A DNA stretch of 64,000 nt from Rudanella lutea DSM 19387 (GTDB lineage: Bacteria > Bacteroidota > Bacteroidia > Cytophagales > Spirosomataceae), in contig NZ_KB913014.1 in the NCBI RefSeq assembly GCF_000383955.1, forward strand, positions 120,881 through 184,880, given 5' to 3'. The notes beneath the pieces are model-generated. The model ran no database searches and had not been told where the DNA came from. It saw only the letters and a program-made list of their open reading frames with translations. How positions within the stretch are numbered: the first letter of the stretch is position 1; every line of letters starts with the position of its first letter. A program made the translations under genes and the position numbers. This document shows positions 46,510 through 54,976 of the stretch, piece after piece.

Positions 46510-47051
46510 ATGCAGACCCAATAACAACCAAAACCCCGTCGGAACTATGATGCCGAATTCAAGGCCCAGGTACTAAAAATGCTGGCTAGCGGCCAAACCG
46601 CCAGCTACATTGCCAACGCCTTGCGTATCTCCGAGAGCATCATCTACCGATGGAAAAGTCGGAGTCAGGATCACCAAAAAGATAACACCCAAGACAGTGA
46701 GTTTTCCGTAGAAAACCAGCAGTTGAAGGAGCGCGTTCACCACCTCAAAACCGAGCGTGAGAAAAAAAAAGGCCGCTGGACGGCTCCATTGAGCATTTTC
46801 AGCCGAGCGACTTACGACGCACTTACGACTTAGTGCAGAGTTTGTCAGAGTTATCAGTAGTACTGCTTTGCCAACCTTTTGCCGTAAGTCGCTCGGCTTT
46901 TTACCGCTACCGACGCGGAGCCAGTTATTCCGATATAGAAGAAGAAAAGCCATTGGTTGAGCGGGGCTTCAACGTGCTTATACATCCCTATGGAGCACGC
47001 CGGATTCAGGCGGAATTACTAGAACAGGGCGACAATACCTACGAATTTTGA
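46510..47051 (+). mobile_element. IS3-family insertion sequence remnant (OrfA plus start of OrfB)
   Basis: OrfA starts ATG 46510 but has TAA at 46522. Past it the same frame gives YDAEFKAQVLKMLASGQTAS and IANALRISESIIYRWKS, the IS3-type HTH and leucine-zipper-like region, then moves into IFSRATYDALTT at the usual OrfA/OrfB junction. The overlapping second frame (46833-47051) carries AVSRSAFYRYRRGASY and the HPYGARRIQAELLEQG segment, the N-terminal part of OrfB, then stops. The DDE integrase core is absent. The 240 bp up to 47290 show no other gene. Confidence 0.8.
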
Positions 47052-47289
47052 TGTAAGCGTCTAATTTACCCGCTATACAGCCGAATCATTCATTCTCCGT
47101 ACAACTGATAGTCGCTATTACATAGCCTATTGCGGGGCCGCCCTTTAGGTTTGTAGCATAGTAATATTCCAAGATTTGGGATAGCTTGCTAACAAGTAAA
47201 CAGGGTGGGCTAGCCTATGGGGCCGCAGAGTATCAGCTCTATGCTCGGATTCAGGACCCACCCAGACAAAGCCTTACCGCAAAAATCCT

Positions 47290-50247
47290 ATGCCCCGCAC
47301 GTCTACTTTCTGCTTTAGCACCCGTATTGGTTTGAGTCTGGCAATGCTGCTGTTATGTAGCGCAACCACGTTTGCTCAGAAAGTTCGCTACGTTACCACG
47401 ACGGGCACCACCCCCGCTACGTCGGCTACGACCAGTTGGGCCACCAGCACCACGGATTTACAGGGGGCCATCAACGCCAGCGGGCCCGGTGATCAGGTAT
47501 GGGTAGCCGTCGGGGTGTACAAGCCTTCCAGCAGTACCGCCCGAACCGCCAGTTTCTCCATGAAAGATGGGGTAGCCATTTATGGTGGGTTTAGCGGTTC
47601 GGAAACAAGCCTGAACCAGCGCCCTGCCAACAACCCGGTTACGGGGCCCGGCGGGGCATCGCAGCCCAGCATCGGAACCCCAACCGGCAGTACGTTGAGT
47701 GGCGATATTGGGGTGGTAGGTAACAACAGCGATAACAGTTACCATGTCATTACGAATGTACCGTTACTGACCACCTCGGCGGTGCTGGATGGCTTTGTCA
47801 TCACCGGGGGCAATGCCAATGGATTAAACAACAACGGTTACGGAGGAGGTGTGTTCAATTATGTGCCAGGACCGGGTGTCCCCTTTAGCCCGCTTTTCCG
47901 TAATTGTTTGTTTCAGGACAATCAGGCGGCTTTGGGCGGGGGCATGATGAACTTGGCCTTGAACAACGGTGACGCTGGCCCGCAACTGATTAACTGTGCA
48001 TTCAGAGACAATACGGCTACCGATACTGGTGGCGCGATGGCTAACCTTGGGCAGGCTGGCGATACAAACGCACAACTAACCAACTGCACCTTTCAGGACA
48101 ATACAGCTAACTATGCCGGGGCGGTGTACAATGCCGGGTTCTTTTCGGGTAGCTACACAGGAACTCAACTGACTAATTGTTCCTTTGAGCGAAATCAGGC
48201 AACCGTTTCCGGTGGGGCCATGTATAACTATGGAAATAATTACGGCATATCGAATCCACAGCTGACCAACTGCTCTTTTATGAATAATAAGGCTGCTTCA
48301 GATGGCGGAGCCATGTATAATGATGGCCGAAATTCGGGTCAGTCGCTGCTACGGTTGATAAACTGTTCGTTGCAGGGTAACACAGCTACGAGCCCCAGTG
48401 GGGCCCTATATAATTATAGCAACGTAGGTCTCAGTAGAGCTGATCTGACGAACTGTATTGTCTGGAATAATCCCGTACTTAATCAAGGGGGCATAGTTAT
48501 CGCCAATTATAGTCTTTTCGATGCGTCTTCGTTTATCAGTGGCTCCACAAACATAAGCACGGCCACATCGCCGTTCACCAGCACGGCTACGGCGACATTA
48601 ACCTCCTGCTCACAGGCACTCAATGCGGGTAGTCCACTGAGTCAAACAGTACTAACGGCCCCCTACTCAGAAACGGCTGTACCTACAACTGATCTGGCAG
48701 GGAACCCCCGTATCGTCGATAGTCGGGTCGACATTGGCGCGGTAGAGTTTCAGGTCGTTTACCCTGCCCGCCTGTATGTATCCATCAGTCAGACGGCGGT
48801 ACCGGGCGACGGGCAAAGCTGGGCGACGGCCTATCCCGATTTGCAGCAGGCGCTGAATTATGCCTGCCCGATAAATCTGACCGAAATATGGGTTGCCAGT
48901 GGGGCCTATAAACCCACAACCACAACTGGCCCCGCCAGTCGTAGCATCAGTTTTGCCATGAAGAACGGCGTTTCTATTTACGGGGGCTTTTTCGGCACCG
49001 AGACCATGCTGAGCCAGCGCCCACCAGTTAACCCCATCACGGCAGAAGGCCGTCCCGGTAGCCCATCCAGCAGTACGCTGAGCGGGGATATTGGCACAGT
49101 GGGTAACACTAACGACAACAGCTACCATGTTGTCAGCAATCCGCAGGGATTGACTACCGGAACGCCGGATCGTGCGACCCTGCTGGATGGCTTTGTCATT
49201 ACGGGCGGCAACGCCAATGGAGGTTCCACGAATAATTACGGGGGAGGAGTTTTCAACAATGGGCGGGGTGGGGCCGGACTGGCCTGTAATCCAGCCTTCC
49301 GCAACTGTCTCATTCAGGGCAATACGGCTGCGTCATACGGTGGGGGCATGTACAACGATGGTCAGCAGGGAGGCAGCGCCAGTCCTGAACTAACCAACTG
49401 CCTTATTCAACACAATATGGCTGGCAGCATAGGCGGGGGGATGTACAACGATGGGGTGGGCGGTACCGCCAGTCCGTCACTTCTGAACTGTATTTTTCAG
49501 AACAACTCGGCCGTTAGTCTGGGCGGAGGTATGCATAATGATGGACGGTCAGCGGGGCAAGCCTATCCACAACTGGCAAACTGTGCTTTCCTGAACAATA
49601 CCGCTACCGCTTACGGTGGGGCCATCGCCAACGATAGCGGGAGCCCTGTCTTGACCAACTGTTCCCTCCAGGGCAATACGGCCAATCAGGGCGGGGCCAT
49701 TTATAACTCCAATAGCTTTCCGTTGGTAACCAACTCTATTTTTTGGAACAACGGAGCCAGTAATGCCATTGTCAACTTTGTCAATAGTGTTACGGTGGCC
49801 CGCTACTGTCTGGTCGATGCCGCCACTACCGTCAGTGGCCTCACGAATCTGACTGCCACCAGTTCCCCCTTTCGATCCGCTACGTCGGTGGCTCTGTTGG
49901 CCAGCTCGGCTGCCATTAACGCCGGGAACCCAGGCAGTGTTACGGTAGCCAATCCGCCTTATTCCGAGACGTCTCTGCCCACGATTGATTTATTTGGCAA
50001 TCCCCGCATCGCCTTTGGTCGGGTCGATATCGGGGCCGTTGAACTGGCCGACATCTTCACCGTGAAAAACGGGCTGTGGAGCGATGCCACGGTATGGAAT
50101 GTGAATCGGGTCCCGGTAGCTGGTGAGCGCGTCCGGCTACGGCACACGCTACAGGTGGGAGACGTGTTCGGGGTAGGGAAGATTGTTTACGAGTCAACCG
50201 GCCGGGCGGTGTTCACGGCGGGGGGAAGGTTGCAACTCCAGCCGTAA
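47290..50247 (+). CDS. Large secreted right-handed beta-helix protein with two homologous halves
   Basis: A 985-residue protein with an N-terminal signal (IGLSLAMLLLCSATTFAQ). It consists of two copies of one module, about 29-490 and 493-925. Each copy runs from a GQSWATAYPDLQQAL-like opening, through a GVSIYGGFFGTET block and a DGFVITGGNANG block, to a ladder of repeats like NCxFQxNxAxxxGGAMYN, and closes with NPRIxxxRVDIGAVE. That closing motif marks choice-of-anchor-Q/polymorphic-membrane-protein-like beta-helix proteins, which resemble pectate-lyase-fold and Pmp proteins. The last 60 residues (GLWSDATVWNVNRVPVAGERVRL) form a separate beta domain. No catalytic motif is apparent. A surface-exposed adhesin or carbohydrate-binding role is inferred. 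GC is high in this gene. Confidence 0.75.
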   Translation: MPRTSTFCFSTRIGLSLAMLLLCSATTFAQKVRYVTTTGTTPATSATTSWATSTTDLQGAINASGPGDQVWVAVGVYKPSSSTARTASFSMKDGVAIYGGFSGSETSLNQRPANNPVTGPGGASQPSIGTPTGSTLSGDIGVVGNNSDNSYHVITNVPLLTTSAVLDGFVITGGNANGLNNNGYGGGVFNYVPGPGVPFSPLFRNCLFQDNQAALGGGMMNLALNNGDAGPQLINCAFRDNTATDTGGAMANLGQAGDTNAQLTNCTFQDNTANYAGAVYNAGFFSGSYTGTQLTNCSFERNQATVSGGAMYNYGNNYGISNPQLTNCSFMNNKAASDGGAMYNDGRNSGQSLLRLINCSLQGNTATSPSGALYNYSNVGLSRADLTNCIVWNNPVLNQGGIVIANYSLFDASSFISGSTNISTATSPFTSTATATLTSCSQALNAGSPLSQTVLTAPYSETAVPTTDLAGNPRIVDSRVDIGAVEFQVVYPARLYVSISQTAVPGDGQSWATAYPDLQQALNYACPINLTEIWVASGAYKPTTTTGPASRSISFAMKNGVSIYGGFFGTETMLSQRPPVNPITAEGRPGSPSSSTLSGDIGTVGNTNDNSYHVVSNPQGLTTGTPDRATLLDGFVITGGNANGGSTNNYGGGVFNNGRGGAGLACNPAFRNCLIQGNTAASYGGGMYNDGQQGGSASPELTNCLIQHNMAGSIGGGMYNDGVGGTASPSLLNCIFQNNSAVSLGGGMHNDGRSAGQAYPQLANCAFLNNTATAYGGAIANDSGSPVLTNCSLQGNTANQGGAIYNSNSFPLVTNSIFWNNGASNAIVNFVNSVTVARYCLVDAATTVSGLTNLTATSSPFRSATSVALLASSAAINAGNPGSVTVANPPYSETSLPTIDLFGNPRIAFGRVDIGAVELADIFTVKNGLWSDATVWNVNRVPVAGERVRLRHTLQVGDVFGVGKIVYESTGRAVFTAGGRLQLQP

Positions 50248-50320
50248 GAAAGGGAGGAGGCAAACATGGGTTATATTCGTGATGACTCATGTTTATCCTC
50301 AGATGAACCGTAAACTGGTT

Positions 50321-50686
50321 TAAATTTTGTGAACCATCCGGCTGATACCCGTACCGGAAGGTATGATAATAGCCTTCGCTGGTGGAGGTTGGCGTTGTTG
50401 GAGCCTTTTTGTAATAGCTCAGAATTTCGACCCTGGCAAACTTACCGTCGCCGGTCCGAATCACGAGTACCTTACCGGGTATAGGCGTGATAATCATGTT
50501 GGCGAGTTACACCACCCCCGGCCCGAGCTGGCCTGAATAGCCTACTGCGCGGGACTCTCGTCGGTGGCGAAGGTGGTGCCTGCCGGAACCGCCTTTAACT
50601 CCTCAAACGTACCGGTATGAATAAAGGCGTCCCCTCTGCCCGAACGGATACTGCCCCCGTTGACAATCATGGTGGTAGCCCGGAAC
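50321..50686 (-). pseudogene. hmuY: HmuY-like gene, decayed duplicate of 58743-59366
   Basis: The minus strand encodes most of the C-terminal half of the HmuY-like protein encoded at 58743-59366. It includes GSIRSGRGDAFIHTGTFEELK, SSGRGW, ITPIPGKVLVIRTGDGKFARVEILSYYK and YQPDGSQNLN. A stop codon replaces one residue after ATDESPAQ, a frameshift follows SSGRGW, and the natural stop codon is lost. Homology ends near 50686, so the lipoprotein N-terminus is absent. The 50690-50890 stretch shows no recognised gene. The two copies share long near-identical blocks, indicating duplication. Confidence 0.8.
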
Positions 50687-50890
50687 CCTCTGGAACACAT
50701 CACTGATCATGCAGGATACCGCGACGTTGTTTTTGCCCTATTCAATTTGCCTGGTCTGCATCTGCCCCGGTGTACTGCTCGGATTTAGGGCCAACATGGA
50801 GCGCGTATGAATCGAAATAGAAGGATTCTCAAAGAATACCTTAAACATATACTCGCCCGCGTAATCATCTCTACTCTACAAGAAATCGTA

Positions 50891-50907
50891 TTGCAACTCA
50901 GTTGCAA
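50891..50907. promoter_or_regulatory. Zur-box-like palindrome 1 (upstream of merC-like gene)
   Basis: TTGCAACTCAGTTGCAA is a perfect 8-1-8 dyad. The same half-site, TTGCAAC, recurs at 50954, 51960 and 51988, each time in front of metal-related genes. It matches my recollection of the predicted Bacteroidota Zur motif (TGCAAC-N3-GTTGCA). Zinc control is inferred. Confidence 0.6.
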
Positions 50908-50953
50908 TAAATAATGCAATATGCTTGGTTAATCCGCTGAGAAACCTTCTATT

Positions 50954-50968
50954 TGCAACATTGTTGCA
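50954..50968. promoter_or_regulatory. Zur-box-like palindrome 2 (upstream of merC-like gene)
   Basis: TGCAACATTGTTGCA, 7-1-7 dyad, 46 bp upstream of ATG 51015. With the copy at 50891 it gives two sites spaced 63 bp apart in this promoter. Confidence 0.55.
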
Positions 50969-51014
50969 TTTTTAAAGATTAAATAGTCTTTCGCTCAAAA
51001 AATAATGTTGACGA

Positions 51015-51392
51015 ATGAAATCAATTTTACTTAAACAACGCGCTGATTATCTGGGCATCACGGGCTCGGTACTTTGCATTATCCACTGCCTGATTACACC
51101 CATGGCGGTGATGACGTCAACACTGCTTAACCACGATACGCTCCGAATCGGTTTTCTAAGCCTTGACTACCTATTCATCGGTATCAACATCGTGGCAGTT
51201 TGGTCGGCTTCGCGGCATACTTCAGGGCCAATTCGAGTAGCCTTGTGGAGCTTTCTGGCCCTGTTCGCGGCTGGTTTACTGCTCGAAGACATCAGTCCGA
51301 TCGCTGAATATCTAGCCTATGCCGCTTCGCTGGGGCTTGTTGTTACCCATCTGGCTAATATCCGCCACTGCCGTACGCACCACGCTCACTAA
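51015..51392 (+). CDS. MerC-domain small membrane protein
   Basis: A 125-residue protein with four predicted membrane segments. The first has the CIIHC cysteine pair (LGITGSVLCIIHCLITPMAVM) expected of MerC-like metal transporters. Others include LSLDYLFIGINIVAVW, IRVALWSFLALFAAGLLL and EYLAYAASLGLVVTHLANI. The tail, CRTHHAH, may bind metal. MerC was first known in mercury resistance, but in Bacteroidota these proteins recur in zinc-repressed operons; two Zur-like sites lie upstream. It is followed by the COG0523 remnant. A zinc-related role is inferred from context. Confidence 0.8.
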   Translation: MKSILLKQRADYLGITGSVLCIIHCLITPMAVMTSTLLNHDTLRIGFLSLDYLFIGINIVAVWSASRHTSGPIRVALWSFLALFAAGLLLEDISPIAEYLAYAASLGLVVTHLANIRHCRTHHAH

Positions 51393-51401
51393 CGTCTGCT
51401 T

Positions 51402-51885
51402 ATGAAAACACATCAGAGACAGTGCTGAGCGGCTTAATAGGGCCGGCAAGACAACCCTGCTCAACCACGTGCAGCACGACAAGCAGGGCCTTGGAGTAGC
51501 CGTTATTGTCAACGATATGAGCGAAGTCAACGTTGAAGCATAGTTGGTTATTCAGCAGAAAATCCTGTCGAGTTCGGAGGAGAAGCTGGCCGAAATGAGT
51601 AACGGCTTCATTTGCTATACCATGCGCGACGACCTGATGCCGGAAGTCGAAAAACTGGCCCGCGAAATCCGGTTCGACTACCTGCTCCTTAAATCCTCCG
51701 GTATATCCGAGCTTCTGCCGGTGGCTCAGACGTTCTCCTGACGGTCCGCCGGTGCGCGGTCCGCCGTTGCGGTTGATGAAGAAAAGGGAATCGATGTATC
51801 GCGGTTTGCCCCGCTCGATACGCACGTTACCGTGGTCGATGCGTTCAACTTTCCCAACGACTTTGGCTCAACCGACAACGTGTAA
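51402..51885 (+). pseudogene. COG0523 (CobW/YciC-like) metallochaperone GTPase, decayed
   Basis: Conceptual translation gives GAGKTTLLNHVQHDKQGLGVAVIVNDMSEVN (Walker A and the NDMSEVN motif), EEKLAEMSNGFICYTMRDDLMPEVEKLA, FDYLLLKSSGISELLPVAQTFS and VDEEKGIDVSRFAPLDTHVTVVDAFNF. This is the first half of a COG0523 zinc-handling GTPase. There is a frameshift before the P-loop, an in-frame TAG at 51541, a TGA after AQTFS, and a terminal TAA at 51883. The metal-binding CxCC motif has decayed to FICY. The C-terminal domain is missing. It once probably supplied zinc to client proteins during zinc starvation. Confidence 0.82.
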
Positions 51886-51959
51886 CAATGGGCACGTCAA
51901 ATGATATACACTGTAAACGAGGCAGGATACGCAGCTGTACTGATTTCCTGAGGCACATT

Positions 51960-52004
51960 TTGCAACACAGTTGCAATTATTGTAGTTTTGCAACACAGTT
52001 GCAA
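51960..52004. promoter_or_regulatory. Tandem Zur-box-like palindromes (upstream of His-rich lipoprotein)
   Basis: TTGCAACACAGTTGCAA occurs twice, at 51960-51976 and 51988-52004, 28 bp start to start, which places the sites on nearly the same helix face. The second copy ends 21 bp before ATG 52026. A shared regulator with the merC promoter sites is inferred. Confidence 0.65.
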
Positions 52005-52025
52005 AATGTACCTCATCTGACAGCC

Positions 52026-52478
52026 ATGCTAACCATTCGTCAATACTGTGCGCTTTTATTGGGTTGTGGCCTTGCCGCCTGCTCATCAACTGACAAGAAA
52101 GATCCGCTGCTTGTTGAGGCTGCTCAATATCATCAGCAGGCCACCGAGATTCAGGCCGCAATAGAGCCGCAACTAGAGCAAGTTGATTCACTTAAAAAGG
52201 CTCTGCTTACGCAAAAGTCGCCCGAAGCCGCAACCCGTATTGTCGCGCTTGATAGCCTTAAAACGGCTTTTGAGGAATGGGAGGAAAATCTGGTCGAAGT
52301 ACCGGGCATGCCACACAACCATACGCATGAACACGGGAAAGGCGGGCATTCTCATAAACATGCCGATGCTACCCTGAAAGACCTGCCCGCCGAGCAGATG
52401 CGCGACCTGCAACGCGAAACCCTCAACAACATCCGGCAGATTCAAAACCGCCTGAATACGTTAACTAAAGCCGACTAG
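52026..52478 (+). CDS. His-rich metal-binding lipoprotein
   Basis: About 150 residues from ATG 52026 (MLTIRQYCALLLGCGLAAC). The lipobox LAAC gives a lipid anchor. The mature chain is a helical, glutamine- and glutamate-rich coiled coil (EAAQYHQQATEIQAAIEPQLEQVDSLKKAL...) interrupted by a histidine-rich loop, HNHTHEHGKGGHSHKHAD, which should bind zinc or a similar ion. The frame is open to 51888, but the Zur-like sites and the signal favour the downstream start. It lies 26 bp upstream of the TonB receptor gene, in one operon. A role as a periplasmic zinc buffer or delivery protein is inferred. Confidence 0.8.
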   Translation: MLTIRQYCALLLGCGLAACSSTDKKDPLLVEAAQYHQQATEIQAAIEPQLEQVDSLKKALLTQKSPEAATRIVALDSLKTAFEEWEENLVEVPGMPHNHTHEHGKGGHSHKHADATLKDLPAEQMRDLQRETLNNIRQIQNRLNTLTKAD

Positions 52479-52504
52479 CACTCCGTATTCTGAATACAAC
52501 CTAC

Positions 52505-54973
52505 ATGAAACACCTATTTACGATTCTTCTGGTAATCAGCTCATTTTACAGTCAAGCGCAGACCATTACGGGCAATGTAATTGACGCTCAGACCGGAAGC
52601 CCGGTGGTGGGAGCAACCGTTAAACTCCTCAATACCAACAAAGGAACTGCCACCGACAGTACCGGCAAATTTGCGCTCGATGCGCCCGCCACCGGTACAT
52701 TGCAGGTCTCGTTTATTGGCTTTAAAACCACGACGGTAAAGGCCCGTGAGCGTTTTTTTACGATTGAACTGGTCCCCGAAGTGTCCGAGCTTCAGACCGT
52801 GGAGGTAATCGGGCGCGTTGCCCGGGATTACAACAGTGAGTATTCGTTTTCGGCTACCAAAATCGCTGCGCTCAACAAGGATATTCCGCAGTCGATTGGC
52901 ACCGTAACCAAAGAACTTATGGCCGACCGGCAGGCATTTCAACTGGCCGATGCGGTGAAAATTGTGAGTGGTGTAACACCCTCCAGTTTTTATAACCAGT
53001 ACGCCATTCGGGGCATCAGCCAGAACGAAGAAGGGCAGATTATCAACGGCATGCGCACCCGGCAGTATTATTTCCTGCAACCGCTGACGACTAATATCGA
53101 ACGGGTGGAAGTGCTCAAAGGGCCTGCCAGTGCGTCGTTTTCGTCGGTCGATCCGGGGGGGAGCATCAATCTGGTGACCAAAAAGCCGCTGGCGGTCAAC
53201 CGCAAAGAGGTAAGCCTGAGCGCGGGCAGTTTCAGCACCCTGCGGGGGACGCTCGATTTTACGGGGCCGCTCAACGCGAGTAAAACCCTGCTGTACCGCG
53301 TGAATGGGGCTTATCAGGAAGCCCGCAGCTACCGCGATCTGGTTCGGAACAACGCGTTACTGTTTTCGCCGTCGTTCTCCTACACTCCCAGTCAAAAAAC
53401 GGCGCTCAATGCCGAGCTGATTCTGAGCCGGTCGGCCGGTAACCTCGACCGGGGGCAGCCTATTTTCGGGGCCGTAGCGGGCCAAACCAACCTGAACAGC
53501 ACGCCCATCAGCCTGAATCTGGGCGCGGCCAACGACTTTTTCAACTCCAACGAGCTGATCATTACCGGCAATCTGGCCCATAAGTTCACCGACCGCATCA
53601 GCGTCAATGTGTCGTACATGAAGCAGACCTGGCAGGAGGATTTGCAGGAACACCGGACCACCAATGCCTTTGCCGTTGATTTGACCAACAAGCCGGTTAC
53701 GTCGCTGGCGGCCATGCAGTTTGTGCAACGAAAGCAGTTCTGGAACATCGACAACCTGAATGCTTACCTAAATTTTAATTTTGATACTGGCCCGGCTAGG
53801 CACGATTTGCTGGTGGGCTACGACCTCTCCGACTGGCAGAAGCTCAAGGGCGGTGGGCAGAATGCGGCCCGGGGCTTTTTGCTCAAAGACGGTTCCGTAG
53901 CGGGCTCGTTTGTGCTAGCCAATGCCGCTAATTACCAGACCATTACGACAGGGGGCGTAACGTTGCCCCGGCCCAACGTACCCTACTTTAATCTAGCGAA
54001 CCCCAGCTACACCATCCGTAATAGCAGTGACTACGTGCTCAACGTTCGGACGCCTTTTCCGGCGGCACTCACCACCACCCACGCCGTTTACGCACAGGAG
54101 CAACTTCGCTGGAACAAACTCCGGCTGCTGCTGGGACTGCGCTACGAGTCGTTTCGGGATATCACCAACTATCAGTCGCCCGGCGAATCGTCGTTTACCC
54201 AAAGCGCCCTGCTGCCTCGTCTGGGGCTGACGTATAGTCTGCGGCCCAATTTGAACGTGTACGCAACGTACCTGGAGGGTTTCCAGGGACAGTCGAACAC
54301 CGTGACGCTGATGCCCAATACGGGCAGTTTTTTCAATACGGCCAAATCGGCCAACCTGTTTGAGCCGCTGCGGAGCGACCTGAAGGAGATTGGGGCCAAA
54401 GCGCAGTTGTTCGGCGGGCGTATCAGCCTCAACGCAGCTGTGTATGAGATCAATCAGCGCAATCTGCTGCTTAACGCCAACCTGCCCGCTTTCCCCGACT
54501 CGCTCGTGACGCGCGGTGCCGAACGCAGCCGGGGCTTCGAGATGGATATTGCCGGTTATCTGCTTCCCAACTGGCAAATCAACGCATCGTACAGCTACAT
54601 CGACGCGGTCATCGTCAGCGATAACGAAACCAGCCTGGTGGGGGCTCGCAAACAGAACACGCCCCGCCACAGCGGTAACCTCTGGACACGCTACAATTTC
54701 GGCACAAACTCAGCCCTGAGTGATCTGGGTATTGGGCTGGGTATGCAGTACAGCGGCAGCAAGATTCCCTGGTTCTCGCGGGCGTTTGAAGTACCTGCTT
54801 ACACGCTCTTCGACATGGCCGTGTACTACACACCCGCCAAAAGCAATGTGCAGGTGGCCCTCAACATCAACAACCTGACCAATCAGACGTATTGGGTTGG
54901 TGCTCAGAACTACCTCCGCCTGTTTCCCGGTGCTCCGCGCAGTACGATGCTAACCCTGACGTACCGATTTTAA
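52505..54973 (+). CDS. TonB-dependent siderophore-type receptor, probably zinc-related
   Basis: An 822-residue outer-membrane receptor. A signal (MKHLFTILLVISSFYSQAQ) is followed by a carboxypeptidase-D-like domain (ITGNVIDAQTGSPVVGATVKLL, TDSTGKFALDAPATGTLQVSFIGFKTT). The plug starts ELQTVEVIGR and shows IPQSIGTVTKELMADRQAFQLADAVKIVSGV, the siderophore-receptor plug pattern, with ASFSSVDPGGSINLVTKKP, then a barrel ending TLTYRF. Family relatives import ferric siderophores, but the Zur-like promoter, the His-rich lipoprotein before it and the ABC genes after it suggest zinc or a zincophore. It lies 26 bp after the lipoprotein and 3 bp before the first permease gene. Confidence 0.88.
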   Translation: MKHLFTILLVISSFYSQAQTITGNVIDAQTGSPVVGATVKLLNTNKGTATDSTGKFALDAPATGTLQVSFIGFKTTTVKARERFFTIELVPEVSELQTVEVIGRVARDYNSEYSFSATKIAALNKDIPQSIGTVTKELMADRQAFQLADAVKIVSGVTPSSFYNQYAIRGISQNEEGQIINGMRTRQYYFLQPLTTNIERVEVLKGPASASFSSVDPGGSINLVTKKPLAVNRKEVSLSAGSFSTLRGTLDFTGPLNASKTLLYRVNGAYQEARSYRDLVRNNALLFSPSFSYTPSQKTALNAELILSRSAGNLDRGQPIFGAVAGQTNLNSTPISLNLGAANDFFNSNELIITGNLAHKFTDRISVNVSYMKQTWQEDLQEHRTTNAFAVDLTNKPVTSLAAMQFVQRKQFWNIDNLNAYLNFNFDTGPARHDLLVGYDLSDWQKLKGGGQNAARGFLLKDGSVAGSFVLANAANYQTITTGGVTLPRPNVPYFNLANPSYTIRNSSDYVLNVRTPFPAALTTTHAVYAQEQLRWNKLRLLLGLRYESFRDITNYQSPGESSFTQSALLPRLGLTYSLRPNLNVYATYLEGFQGQSNTVTLMPNTGSFFNTAKSANLFEPLRSDLKEIGAKAQLFGGRISLNAAVYEINQRNLLLNANLPAFPDSLVTRGAERSRGFEMDIAGYLLPNWQINASYSYIDAVIVSDNETSLVGARKQNTPRHSGNLWTRYNFGTNSALSDLGIGLGMQYSGSKIPWFSRAFEVPAYTLFDMAVYYTPAKSNVQVALNINNLTNQTYWVGAQNYLRLFPGAPRSTMLTLTYRF

Positions 54974-54976
54974 CGT

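Noticed and set aside
53993-54670. 225-codon open frame antisense to the TonB receptor
   Set aside because: It mirrors the GC-rich coding strand of a well-supported receptor gene and has no domain features. Similar long antisense frames over the ABC genes (57813-58487, 55628-56050) were rejected for the same reason.
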